Assembly (NCBI RefSeq): GCF_030812675.1
Contig: NZ_JAUSTE010000002.1
Coordinates: 186,001 to 250,000, forward strand
Reading direction: 5' to 3'
Origin: Sinomonas atrocyanea
GTDB taxonomy: Bacteria; Actinomycetota; Actinomycetes; Actinomycetales; Micrococcaceae
Length of the DNA: 64,000 bases
In this document: positions 48,868 to 59,606 of the stretch, one piece after another
Layout: every line of letters begins with the position of its first letter
How positions within the stretch are numbered: position 1 is the first letter of the stretch
Notes under the pieces: model-generated
Seen by the model: only the letters and a program-made list of their open reading frames with translations
Databases searched by the model: none
Told to the model about the DNA's origin: nothing
Position numbers and translations under genes: made by a program

Positions 48868-49042
48868 GGCGTGACCCCCTCTTTTGCGTCGTCCCGGAGG
48901 TTGTCGCGAAGGCACGTTCGCGAGGCCCCGGAGTGTCTGATCAATTTGTCGTAGGTCTAGACTACAGGCAATTGCGCCGTTCCGCGTATTCGATCGGCGC
49001 TGGCCACTGGCCGTGTGAGCTACAAGGAAGCGAGCCCAGTGC

Positions 49043-49663
49043 ATGAGCACGTCCAACGTCCCCGATGCCCCGCGCCGCGAGGATTTCCCGCCCCCTCCCC
49101 CGCGCCCCGCGCGGTCCCCGAGGACCGCGGCGTTCCCGTCCCTGGGGGCGGAGCCGGCAGCGGAAGGACGGCCCCTCGAACCGGTGGGGACGAGGCGCCA
49201 GGGGCGTCAAGGACGCCCTCGGCGGAAGCGCCCCTCGGGCTGGGTCCTCCTCGCGGCCGTCGCGGCCGTGGGCCTGATCATCTGGGGCATCGCCGCTCTC
49301 GCCGGGATCGGCAGGCCCGCCTCCGTCGAGGCGAGCGCGTACGCCAAGGGCGACTGCTTCGCCGACTTCGACGCCGCTGCCGCCTCCGGCAACAGGGTCC
49401 CGTGCACCGAGCCCCACTCGGCCCAGCTGGTAGGGGTCGAGAAGGCGGCCGACGGCGGGTCCTACCCGGGCCGCGACGCGCTCGAGCAGCGGGCCGGGCA
49501 GCTGTGCGAGGCCTCGGACGTGAAGCTGCCGCAGGACGTCAGCTCCCTGAAGCAGCGCTCCGCCTACCCGAACGAGGACGGCTGGAAGTCCGGCGACCGC
49601 AGGATGGACTGCTACATCGTGAGCACGAACGGCAACACGCTGACCTCGTCCTTCCTCCCCTGA
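49043..49663 (+). CDS. Membrane-anchored septum-formation-domain protein
   Basis: This 206-residue protein has a disordered Pro/Arg-rich cytoplasmic N-terminus (1-65), one membrane helix (about 66-88) and an extracellular domain with the septum formation (Septum_form-like) pattern: GDCFADFD, VPCTEPHSAQLVGV, QLCEAS and GDRRMDCYIVS, with four cysteines likely forming two disulfides. The function is inferred only from the domain. Upstream AAGGAAG is rather distant from the ATG. Confidence 0.7.
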   Translation: MSTSNVPDAPRREDFPPPPPRPARSPRTAAFPSLGAEPAAEGRPLEPVGTRRQGRQGRPRRKRPSGWVLLAAVAAVGLIIWGIAALAGIGRPASVEASAYAKGDCFADFDAAAASGNRVPCTEPHSAQLVGVEKAADGGSYPGRDALEQRAGQLCEASDVKLPQDVSSLKQRSAYPNEDGWKSGDRRMDCYIVSTNGNTLTSSFLP

Positions 49664-49711
49664 TCGCCGGACCCGCCGCGCCCTGCGGCCGAACCGCGGG
49701 GCTCGGCTCCC

Positions 49712-52345
<2,634 letters not shown>

Positions 52346-52415
52346 AGCGAGCTCCCTTCCCACAGCTTCCGGATCCATCCAACCTCGCCGACCTCATGAA
52401 GGTCAACGCATCTAA

Positions 52416-52436
52416 CTTGAGTGTAATCAACTCAAG
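52416..52436. promoter_or_regulatory. HAIR operator (HspR binding site)
   Basis: CTTGAGT-GTAATCA-ACTCAAG matches the HspR-associated inverted repeat CTTGAGT-N7-ACTCAAG at every arm position. HspR represses clpB and dnaK in actinobacteria until heat shock. hspR is not in this window. Confidence 0.95.
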
Positions 52437-52506
52437 TCTTGCGGGCAACCCGGCAGCGGCCCGCGAGCGGCGACACGGATGCCTCCACGGGTGGATGCTG
52501 GTGCCC

Positions 52507-53415
52507 ATGGCAATCCTCATCGACTCGCCCATGTGGCCGGCCCACGGGACGGTCTTCGCACATCTGGTCTCCGATGCCTCGCTTGCGGAGCTGCACGTCT
52601 TCGCTGCGGCGGCGGGAATCCCCGAGCGCGCCTTCGACGAGGACCACTACGACGTCCCCGAGCGCCGCCACGCGGACCTCGTGGCCCTCGGCGCCCGCGA
52701 GGTCACCGGCAGGGACCTGGCCCGCGCCCTCATCGCCTCCGGCCTGCGGGTCCCGGCCCGCGAGCGGTCCAAGGCCTTGGAGCGTCCGCTCGCCCACCGC
52801 TGGGAGGCGCTCCTCCCGGGCCGCGGGGAGCTCGGCCGGGAGCTGCTGGCGCGCTGGGCCGAGCCGCATCGGCGCTACCACACGCGCGCGCACCTCTTCG
52901 CGGTCCTGGGGGCCCTCGAGACGATTGCCGACGGCGGCACCCCGCCGCGCGCCGTCGTCCTCGCCGCGTGGTTCCACGACGCGGTGTACGGCGCCCCCGC
53001 AGCGGGCGGCGCCGAGCCCGGCCGGGACGAGGAGGAGTCGGCGGCCCTAGCCGAGGCCCGCCTCGCCGATGCCGGGCTCCCCGGCACGGAGGTGGAGGAG
53101 GTCGGGCGGCTCGTGCGGCTCACCGCGGAGCACGCGCCGGCGGCGTCCGACACAGCGGGGCAGCTCCTGTGCGACGCGGACCTCGCGGTGCTGGGCCGGG
53201 ACCGCCGCGGGTACCGGCGGTATGCGGCGCAGGTCCGCGCCGAGTTCGCGCACGTGCCGGACGAGGCGTTCCGCGCCGGCCGGGCCGCGGTCCTCGAACA
53301 GCTGCTCGGGCTCGATCCGCTCTTCCACACGGAGCCCGCTCGCGGCCTCTGGGCCGCGAGGGCCCGGCACAACCTGCGCGCCGAGCTCGACGCCGGCTCG
53401 TGGCTGGCGCCCTGA
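52507..53415 (+). CDS. DUF4031-HD domain protein
   Basis: This 302-residue two-domain protein has an N-terminal DUF4031 module (MAILIDSPMWPAHGTVFAHLVSD, FDEDHYDVPERRHADLVALGA; about 1-90). It is followed by an HD-type phosphohydrolase-like domain with RRYHTRAHLF, AWFHDAVYG and LCDADLAVLG, which supply the His, His-Asp and Asp ligands. The substrate is unknown; HD proteins often act on nucleotides. ATG 52507 is chosen by homology of MAILID; GTG 52501 and ATG 52495 are alternatives. It is divergent from clpB. Confidence 0.8.
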   Translation: MAILIDSPMWPAHGTVFAHLVSDASLAELHVFAAAAGIPERAFDEDHYDVPERRHADLVALGAREVTGRDLARALIASGLRVPARERSKALERPLAHRWEALLPGRGELGRELLARWAEPHRRYHTRAHLFAVLGALETIADGGTPPRAVVLAAWFHDAVYGAPAAGGAEPGRDEEESAALAEARLADAGLPGTEVEEVGRLVRLTAEHAPAASDTAGQLLCDADLAVLGRDRRGYRRYAAQVRAEFAHVPDEAFRAGRAAVLEQLLGLDPLFHTEPARGLWAARARHNLRAELDAGSWLAP

Positions 53416-53460
53416 GCCCGGGCCCCAGCGCGGGGCCGGCACCGCTGGGCGGCGGCGCGG

Positions 53461-53973
53461 TCAGGGCCAGGCGGCCAGCGTAACGCGCCAGTCGGTGTCG
53501 CCGTCCGGGGCCATGTCGACCAGGGCCACCCTGCCGAGCGTGACGACCTGCCCCGCGTGCACCCGGCGCTCGCCCTGCACCGAGACGTGCGGCCTGAACC
53601 CGTGCCCGGTGTGCTGGGGGCTGTGGATGCGGCCTCCCGCGGCCGCCACGGCCTCCCGGAGGCGGTCATGGAGGGTCTGGAGGCCCGCGTCCGGCTCCAC
53701 GAGGGAGACCCGGACCCGGGCGCGGTAGCCGAAGTCTGCGTCCTCGCCGATCCGCACCCGCAGCGGCAGGGCCACCCCGGACGCCGCGACGGCCCCGGCG
53801 ACCGCCGCGCGGGCGGTCTCCGGGGCCGTGTCGAAGCGGAGCAGGGTCACATGGAGGGGCCAGTGCCGCTTGCCGAAGCGCTGGCCGATCCCTGTGGGCT
53901 CGACGAACGCGACGGCGACGAAGGGGTGGGCCGGGCTCTCGGACTCCCCGTCCGGGCCTCCGTCAGTGCCCAC
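53461..53973 (-). CDS. 2'-5' RNA ligase / cyclic phosphodiesterase family protein
   Basis: This 170-residue protein has two HxTx-type motifs, HVTLLRF and HVSVQGE, the active-site pair of the LigT/2H phosphoesterase superfamily. It probably opens cyclic phosphates in RNA or nucleotides. The GTG at 53973 with GGGAGG 5 nt upstream is the start. It follows the YceI gene after 19 bp, suggesting cotranscription. Confidence 0.8.
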   Translation of the reverse strand: MGTDGGPDGESESPAHPFVAVAFVEPTGIGQRFGKRHWPLHVTLLRFDTAPETARAAVAGAVAASGVALPLRVRIGEDADFGYRARVRVSLVEPDAGLQTLHDRLREAVAAAGGRIHSPQHTGHGFRPHVSVQGERRVHAGQVVTLGRVALVDMAPDGDTDWRVTLAAWP

Positions 53974-53992
53974 GCCAGCCTCCCGGGGCCAG

Positions 53993-54577
53993 TCAGTCCT
54001 GCTGGGCCTGCGTCTGCCCGGTGCCCGCCGCGGACTTGATCGCGGAGATCTCGAACTCGAGCAGGATCCGGTCGGAGACGAGGACGCCGCCCGAGTCGAG
54101 CGCGGCGTTCCAGTTGACGCCGAAGTCCTTGCGGTCGATCCGGCGCGAGCCCTCGAAGCCGGCCCGCATGTTCCCGAACGGGTCAGTCTCGATGCCGATG
54201 AACTCGATGGGCACGGCGATCTCCTTCGTGACCCCGCGGATCGTGAGGTCGCCGTTGATGATGAAGCTGTTCTCCTCGACCTGGTCGATGCGCTTGGAGA
54301 CGAAGGTGATCTCCGGGTAGTGCGGGGCGTCGAAGAAGTCGTTGGTGCGCAGGTGCTCGTCGCGCTGGGCATTGCGCGTGTCGATGCTCGCGACCTTGAT
54401 GGTCACGCTCACGGACGAGTTGGTCGGCTCGTCGGCGTCAACGTTGATGACCCCGTCGACGTCGTTGAACGCCCCGCGTACCTTGGTGACCATCGCGTGG
54501 CGGGTCGAGAACCCCAGCCGGGTGTGGGCCGGGTCGATGCGCCACTCGCCGGCGAGGGAGCTGTCGAGTTCGGGCAT
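53993..54577 (-). CDS. YceI-family protein
   Basis: This is a 194-residue lipocalin-like YceI protein without a signal peptide. Typical elements are WRIDPAHTRLGFSTRHAMVTKVRGAF, VSVTIKVASIDTRNAQRDEHLRTNDFFDAPHYPEITF, GDLTIRGVTKEIAVPIEF and DFGVNWN. The family binds isoprenoid-like amphiphiles; the role here is unknown. AAGGAGG precedes the ATG. Confidence 0.92.
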   Translation of the reverse strand: MPELDSSLAGEWRIDPAHTRLGFSTRHAMVTKVRGAFNDVDGVINVDADEPTNSSVSVTIKVASIDTRNAQRDEHLRTNDFFDAPHYPEITFVSKRIDQVEENSFIINGDLTIRGVTKEIAVPIEFIGIETDPFGNMRAGFEGSRRIDRKDFGVNWNAALDSGGVLVSDRILLEFEISAIKSAAGTGQTQAQQD

Positions 54578-54655
54578 GGGTGCCTCCTTGTCGGATACAA
54601 CTTATAGTGCGCTCCCCCCGGATTCCAGATGAGAATACCCCGGCTGGGCCGCCGC

Positions 54656-55054
54656 TCAGCGGGTGTAGCTCGCGAGCAGCCTCCTGCTCGGGACGATCTC
54701 CTTGCCCAGCGGCATGAGCGAGACCGGGATGAGCTTGAGGTTCGCGATCGCCAGGGGGATGCCGACGATGGTCGCCGCCATCGCGAGGGCGGTCGCCACG
54801 TGCCCGATCGCGATCCATATCCCGGCCACGAGGAGCCAGATGATGTTGCCGAGCGCGGACGCGGCGCCGCCGCGGCCGGTGTCCACGACGGTGCGCCCGA
54901 ACGGCCACAGCGCGTAGGAGGCGATCCGGAAGGAGGCGATGCCCCACGGGATGGTCACGATCAGCGCGCAGCAGACCACGCCCGCGAGGAAGTAGCCCAG
55001 CGCCAGGGCGAAGCCGCCGAAGATGAACCAGATGAGATTCAGGATGGTCTTCAT
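54656..55054 (-). CDS. YccF-domain membrane protein
   Basis: This 132-residue membrane protein shows the YccF pattern twice: LIWFIFGGFALALGYFLAGVVCC with TIPWGIASFRIASYALWPFGR, then IIWLLVAGIWIAIGHV with TIVGIPLAIANLKLIPVSLMPLGKEIV. Inner-membrane; function unknown. A minus-strand CAGACT -10 lies 7 nt upstream of the ATG at 55054, so it may be leaderless. Confidence 0.88.
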   Translation of the reverse strand: MKTILNLIWFIFGGFALALGYFLAGVVCCALIVTIPWGIASFRIASYALWPFGRTVVDTGRGGAASALGNIIWLLVAGIWIAIGHVATALAMAATIVGIPLAIANLKLIPVSLMPLGKEIVPSRRLLASYTR

Positions 55055-55061
55055 GGGTACC

Positions 55062-55067
55062 AGTCTG
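55062..55067 (-). promoter_or_regulatory. -10 box of the YccF gene
   Basis: The minus strand reads CAGACT (55067-55062), 7 nt, then ATG at 55054; this fits leaderless initiation but is a weaker -10. Confidence 0.4.
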
Positions 55068-55266
55068 CCCTGCCGGGGCGGCGGCGGCTCCCGTCTGCCG
55101 GCAGGAGCGCGACGGGAGGCGGCGGCCGCGGCGACCCTTGGACCTCCGGCGCCTCCGGACGGGGCCACGATTCCTGTGGTCCTCCCGCCCGGCGCCGTGG
55201 CCGTGGTCGGCGCGCCGCGCCCCCTCACTCGTTGCTACCCTGACGTCCAGGGGCCGCAGCGGCCCC

Positions 55267-55309
55267 CCGGACGAGGGAGCCCAGTACCCGGAACGCGACA
55301 AGACTGGCC
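55267..55309 (+). ncRNA. Guanidine-III (ykkC-III) riboswitch
   Basis: The sequence runs CCGGACGAGG, then GAGCCCAGTACCCGG, then AACGCGACAAGACTGGCC. It shares the conserved CCGGACGAGG, GTACCCGG and GACAAGAC blocks of the known guanidine-III aptamer (recalled Thermobifida fusca example). CCGG can pair with CCGG in the pseudoknot, and CCAGT with ACTGG in the stem. It ends next to the GGAAGG ribosome-binding site of the first SMR gene. Guanidinium binding would free the site and turn on export. Confidence 0.85.
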
Positions 55310-55322
55310 GGAAGGCACTCCC

Positions 55323-55652
55323 ATGCTCTGGCTCGTCCTCATCCTCTCCGGCGCACTCGAGGCCGTCTGGGCCGCCGCCCTCGAACGGTCCGAGGGCTTC
55401 CGCCGGCCGCTCCCGGCCCTCGTATTCGTGCTCGCCCTGGCTGCGAGCATGGGCGGCCTCGCCCTCTCGCTCACCGCGATCCCCGTGGGGACCGCGTACG
55501 CGGTGTGGGTCGGGGTCGGCGTGGTCCTCACCGTCGTGTACGCCATGGCCGCCCGCGTGGAGCCCCAGGCCAGCCGACGCACGACGGCGGCCCGGACGGT
55601 CCTGCTCCTCGGCATCGCCGGGTGCGTGGCCGGGCTCAAGGCGGTGGCGTAG
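55323..55652 (+). CDS. SMR-family guanidinium exporter subunit 1
   Basis: This is a 109-residue four-helix small multidrug resistance protein. The essential Glu13 lies in SGALEAVWAAALERSEGF, and IPVGTAYAVWVGVG in helix 3 is typical of the Gdx (guanidinium/H+ antiporter) branch. It is the first gene after the guanidine-III riboswitch. GGAAGG lies upstream of the ATG. It is paired with the next gene, so a heterodimer is likely. Confidence 0.92.
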   Translation: MLWLVLILSGALEAVWAAALERSEGFRRPLPALVFVLALAASMGGLALSLTAIPVGTAYAVWVGVGVVLTVVYAMAARVEPQASRRTTAARTVLLLGIAGCVAGLKAVA

Positions 55653-55654
55653 CG

Positions 55655-56005
55655 ATGGCCTGGGCTGTGCTCCTGGCCTCCGCCGTGCTCGAGGCCGTGT
55701 GGGCCACGGCGCTCGCGGCCTCTGCGGGCTTCACCCGGCCCGGCCCCACCGCACTGTTCCTCGTGGCGACGGCCGCGAGCATGGCAGGGCTCGCGTGGAG
55801 CGTGCGGCGGATTCCGCTCGCGACGGCCTACGCCGTCTGGGTCGGCGTCGGCGCCTCGCTGACGGTCGGCTGGGCGATGCTGACCGGTGCCGAGGCCTTC
55901 AGCTGGGCCAAGCTCGCGTTCATCGCCGGGATCGTCGGCTGCTCCGCGGGGCTCAAGGCCCTCGGCGGCCGTGCTACTCCGACTGGGCGCGCCGCACGCC
56001 GGTGA
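55655..56005 (+). CDS. SMR-family guanidinium exporter subunit 2
   Basis: This is a 116-residue SMR protein paralogous to subunit 1: ASAVLEAVWATALAASAGF with the conserved Glu, and IPLATAYAVWVGVGASLTVGW. It starts 2 bp after subunit 1. The C-terminus (GGRATPTGRAARR) overlaps the convergent flavin-protein gene by 32 bp. Two-gene SMR pairs usually form heterodimers with opposite topology. Confidence 0.92.
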   Translation: MAWAVLLASAVLEAVWATALAASAGFTRPGPTALFLVATAASMAGLAWSVRRIPLATAYAVWVGVGASLTVGWAMLTGAEAFSWAKLAFIAGIVGCSAGLKALGGRATPTGRAARR

Positions 56006-56453
56006 ACTGGGAGACCCACCGCGAGGGGTCCGCCACCTCGAACTGGCGGCCGGTGACCTGGGACGGCACGATCCGGACGAAGAAGGCCTTCTCGCCCGAC
56101 TGCCACGGGAACAGCGGCAGCGCGACGGCCTCGACGATCTCGGCGGTGTCCAGCACCGGCTCGAGCGTCCCGTGCATCACCACGGACCAGGCCTCGTTGA
56201 TGTCCGGCTCGTAGCCGTCCACCTCGAACACGACCTGCAGCCGCCCCAGCGACGCGGCGAGCTTGGTGCCCGGCGCCGTCCGGAACAGCACCGTCCCGCG
56301 GTCCACGAGGTAGTTGACGGGGAACAGCTCGAGGCGCTCGCCGGAACTGAACGCGATCCGTCCCACCACCATGGTGCGGGCCCGCTCCCACGCATCCTCC
56401 GGGGAGAGGCTGCGGACGCCCTCGGACGGGGCGGAGGTCTCGTGGCTGCTCAT
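55974..56453 (-). CDS. Pyridoxamine 5'-phosphate oxidase-like flavin-binding protein
   Basis: This 159-residue split-barrel protein shows GRIAFSSGERLELFPVNYLVDRGTVLFRTAPGTKLAASL, VVFEVDGYEPDINEAWSVVMHGTLEPV and FFVRIVPSQVTGRQFEV. This matches the actinobacterial PPOX/FDOR family, which binds FMN or F420. The reaction is unknown. Tail-to-tail overlap with the second SMR gene. Confidence 0.88.
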   Translation of the reverse strand: MSSHETSAPSEGVRSLSPEDAWERARTMVVGRIAFSSGERLELFPVNYLVDRGTVLFRTAPGTKLAASLGRLQVVFEVDGYEPDINEAWSVVMHGTLEPVLDTAEIVEAVALPLFPWQSGEKAFFVRIVPSQVTGRQFEVADPSRWVSQFTGVRRAQSE

Positions 56454-56580
56454 GCGGCCAGTCTACGCACGCCGCAACAGCCGGGGTCAGTGCCCAAGGG
56501 CCCCCGCGTCGCGGGGCGCTGCGGGCGCCCCGCGACGCATGTCCAGCTGCTGGAGCGTGGTGCCCGGCGGCCCGAGCAGC

Positions 56581-58242
56581 TCAGCGGCTGTTCGACGCCG
56601 GTGCGCTCGCACGGCGGGGAGCGCGGCGCCCGCGGCCCTGGCTTCCCTGGGCTCCGCCCCGCTGGCCGGAGGACCCGGAGCCGCCGCCGTAGCTTCCGCC
56701 CGACGTGCCGCCCGTGGTCGAGCTCCACACGGGGGCGCTGCCCCCGGACGACTGCTCGGAGCGCTTCTGCCCGCGGCCCTGCTGGCTGCGGGCACGGCCG
56801 GCGCCCTCGCCACCGCGCGAGCGCTGGCCGCGCCCGGACTGGCTTCCGCCGGCCTGGCCCTGTGCGGCCGGAACGTCGTTGCGATGGCTGCCGCCGCCGG
56901 TTCCCCGGCCGCCGCGGCGGGCGACGTCGTCGTGCGCGGAGGACGCCGCGGCGCCCTGACCCGAGCCGCGGCGCGACCGCTTGCGCTGCGCATTCGAACC
57001 GGTGGACCGGCCGCCGCCCTGCTGCGGCATCTTCGCGGCCACCGCGGCGGCGCGCTCGGCCGGGTCGACGTACTCGGCGCGCTCCCCGACGAGGGCGAGC
57101 ACCTGGGGGGAGGAGGACGTCACCGGGGTGACCTCGACCTTGACGCCCGCATCCTTGAGGAGCTTGCGCACATCCTGCTTCTGCTCAGGCAGGACGATGG
57201 TCACGACGATGCCCTCCGAGCCCGCGCGGGCCGTGCGCCCCGAGCGGTGCAGGTAGGCCTTGTGCTCGGCGGGCGGGTCGACGTGGACCACGAGCTCGAC
57301 GTCGTCCACATGGACGCCGCGGGCGGCGACGTCCGTGGCGACCAGCACGCTGACCGCGCCCGAGGAGAAGTCCGCCAGGTTGCGGTCACGGGCGTTCTGG
57401 GACAGGTTTCCGTGCAGGTCCACAGCGGGGATCCCGGACTTGGTCAGCTGCTGGGCGAGCCGCTTGGCGTGGTGCTTGGTGCGCATGAACAGCACGCGGC
57501 GGCCCTTGCCGGAGGCGAGGACCTCGATGAGGTTCTTCTTGCTCGCGGCATCGGCCGTGAGGAGGACGTGGTGCTCCATCGTGCTCACCGCAGCCTGGGG
57601 CGCGTCCACGGAATGCGTGAGCGGGTCCTGCAGGTAGCGCTTGACGATCTTGTCCACGCCGTTGTCCAGGGTGGCGGAGAACAGGAGCCGCTGGCCGCCC
57701 TGGGGAGTCTGGTCGAGCAGTCGCTTGACCACCGGCAGGAAGCCGAGGTCTGCCATGTGGTCCGCCTCGTCGAGGACGGTCACGTCCACGTCCGCGAGGG
57801 ACACGAGGCCCTGCCGGCCGAGGTCCTCGAGCCGGCCGGGGCAGGCGATGACGATGTCGACGCCGGCCTTGAGCGCACGCTCCTGCCGAGCCTGGGAGAC
57901 GCCGCCGTAGATCACGGTCGTGTTCAGCCCCGCGGCCTGGGCCAGGGGTTCGACGGTCGCGTTGATCTGGGTCGCGAGCTCCCTCGTGGGGGCGAGGACG
58001 AGCCCGCGCGGGCGTCCGGCGGCCCGGCGGCCGCCGGCCTCCGCGAGACGCGCCACGAGCGGCAGTGCGAAGGCGATGGTCTTGCCCGAGCCGGTGCGGC
58101 CGCGTCCGAGGACGTCCCGGCCGGCGAGCGTGTCGGGAAGGGTCTTGGTCTGGATGGGGAACGGCGTCTCGATGCCCTGCTCCGCGAGCACGCGGGTCAG
58201 GGCGGTGGGCACGCCAAGGGAAACGAAGGTGGTGTCAGCCAT
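56581..58242 (-). CDS. DEAD-box RNA helicase with G/S/R-rich tail
   Basis: This is a 553-residue RNA helicase. The Q-motif (GIETPFPIQTKTLP), Walker A GRTGSGKT, motif Ia PTRELATQI, GG, motif II VLDEADHM, motif III SATL, motif V ATDVAARGVHV and motif VI HRSGRTARAG are all intact. After residue about 400 comes a low-complexity tail rich in Gly, Ser, Arg and Gln (RGG-like), typical of RNA-binding or condensate-forming extensions of cold-shock helicases such as DeaD/RhlE. Confidence 0.94.
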   Translation of the reverse strand: MADTTFVSLGVPTALTRVLAEQGIETPFPIQTKTLPDTLAGRDVLGRGRTGSGKTIAFALPLVARLAEAGGRRAAGRPRGLVLAPTRELATQINATVEPLAQAAGLNTTVIYGGVSQARQERALKAGVDIVIACPGRLEDLGRQGLVSLADVDVTVLDEADHMADLGFLPVVKRLLDQTPQGGQRLLFSATLDNGVDKIVKRYLQDPLTHSVDAPQAAVSTMEHHVLLTADAASKKNLIEVLASGKGRRVLFMRTKHHAKRLAQQLTKSGIPAVDLHGNLSQNARDRNLADFSSGAVSVLVATDVAARGVHVDDVELVVHVDPPAEHKAYLHRSGRTARAGSEGIVVTIVLPEQKQDVRKLLKDAGVKVEVTPVTSSSPQVLALVGERAEYVDPAERAAAVAAKMPQQGGGRSTGSNAQRKRSRRGSGQGAAASSAHDDVARRGGRGTGGGSHRNDVPAAQGQAGGSQSGRGQRSRGGEGAGRARSQQGRGQKRSEQSSGGSAPVWSSTTGGTSGGSYGGGSGSSGQRGGAQGSQGRGRRAPRRASAPASNSR

Positions 58243-58451
58243 AGCTGTCAGAACACTCCAGCGTCGGATCGGCCCCACGAGCCAAGCCGGCACGCGGGGT
58301 TCGCCGAGGAAAGGGAGCCTGGCCTCGCCGCGGTTCCGGGCGGCACCCTCCGAGGGGCGCTCGCGTCCGGGCGCGGGGCCTGTCAACGCGTTCATCGACG
58401 CAGGTGCGTCATGCGCACCGACCTACCAGTCTACCCTGTCCGGCGCCTCCC

Positions 58452-59516
58452 TCAGTCCAGCCCCGCCGGCATGGCCGCCCGCGGCATGGCCACACGCCCC
58501 TCGGCACGCCCATCGGCCCCGAGCAGGACGCCCATCCTCTTGGTCACGCGGAGGAGCACGAGGCTCTCGAGGAGCTCGATCCCGGGGACCTTCTCCTGCA
58601 GTGCCAGTTCGGCGGTCATGACGTCGGCGACCGAGCGCAGCCACATGGTCACGAGGAAGTTGGCCTGGCCGGTGATCGACGCCGCGAGGCGGACGGAGCG
58701 CAGCGACCGCACGGCGGCGGCGGCGGCCGCGTGGTGGCCGGGCGGGACCCGCGCGTACCAGGTGCACGTCACGGGGAAGCCGACCGCGTTCTGCGCGACA
58801 TCGCACCGGAACGCGACGAGCCCCGACCCGAGGACGCGCGCGAGCTGCCGCTGCACGGTGGACGGCGTCCGCCCGAGGTCCTTGGCCATCTGGGCCGCCG
58901 TCGCCCGGCCGTCCCGTGCGAGGAGCGGGAGGAGGTCGCGGGCCGCCGGTGAAAGCGGGCCCTCGACGGCCCCGCGCCCGGCGAGCGCCGCGAACGCGGC
59001 CGACTTCTTCGGGCCCAGCGCGGCGATGCGCCACGAGTGGCCGGCCTGGTGCAGCCGGCTCCCGAGCGCGGTCTGGACCCGCTCCACGCCCGGGATGGCC
59101 AGGATCGCCGGGGCGACGCGCCGGGCGTAGTCCGTGAGGGTGGCGGTGAAGACCGTGAGGACGCAGTCGTGGTGGCCGGCGGGCAGCTCGACCGTCTGGA
59201 CCTCGGGGATCGCGTTGAGCGCTTCGGCGACGTCCGCCGTGCTGCCGGGGGCACAGTCGACGTCGACGAACGCGAGCGTCATCTCCGTGGGATCACCGAC
59301 CCCGTAGCAGGTGATCCACGCCAGGCCCTGGGACTCGATGCGCTCCCACCGCGCCGCGAGCGTGGCCGGGCGCACCCCGAGGATCCGTCCGGCGTCCTGC
59401 CAGGTGACCCGGGGCGCGATCTGCAGGGCGTTGATGAGCTCGAGGTCGGCCTCCGAGAGCTGGTCCGTCGCCGGAGGCGCTGCATGTTTCTGACTGTCGC
59501 GGGAGGACTTCTGCAT
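58452..59516 (-). CDS. Double-module Lrp/AsnC-family regulator
   Basis: This 354-residue protein contains two complete Lrp/AsnC units in tandem. The first HTH is about 19-70 (LSEADLELINALQ, TWQDAGRILGVRPATLAARWERI) with a ligand domain behind it. The second HTH is about 185-235 (LSPAARDLLPLLARDGRATAAQMAKDLGRTPSTVQRQLARV), again with a ligand domain. Such fused regulators respond to amino acids or related metabolites. It is divergent from the M20 amidohydrolase/MHS transporter operon and probably controls it. Confidence 0.88.
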   Translation of the reverse strand: MQKSSRDSQKHAAPPATDQLSEADLELINALQIAPRVTWQDAGRILGVRPATLAARWERIESQGLAWITCYGVGDPTEMTLAFVDVDCAPGSTADVAEALNAIPEVQTVELPAGHHDCVLTVFTATLTDYARRVAPAILAIPGVERVQTALGSRLHQAGHSWRIAALGPKKSAAFAALAGRGAVEGPLSPAARDLLPLLARDGRATAAQMAKDLGRTPSTVQRQLARVLGSGLVAFRCDVAQNAVGFPVTCTWYARVPPGHHAAAAAAVRSLRSVRLAASITGQANFLVTMWLRSVADVMTAELALQEKVPGIELLESLVLLRVTKRMGVLLGADGRAEGRVAMPRAAMPAGLD

Positions 59517-59606
59517 GATGCTGCCGAATCTAGTCCCCTAGGCCGCCCAGAGCGACACACTGGTCTGCATCGACCGCCACGTGGCGCACGTCACAGGAAA
59601 GGAACC

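Noticed and set aside
55323-56005. Generic multidrug efflux (EmrE) annotation
   Set aside because: The upstream guanidine-III aptamer and Gdx-like helix 1 and 3 motifs indicate guanidinium export instead.
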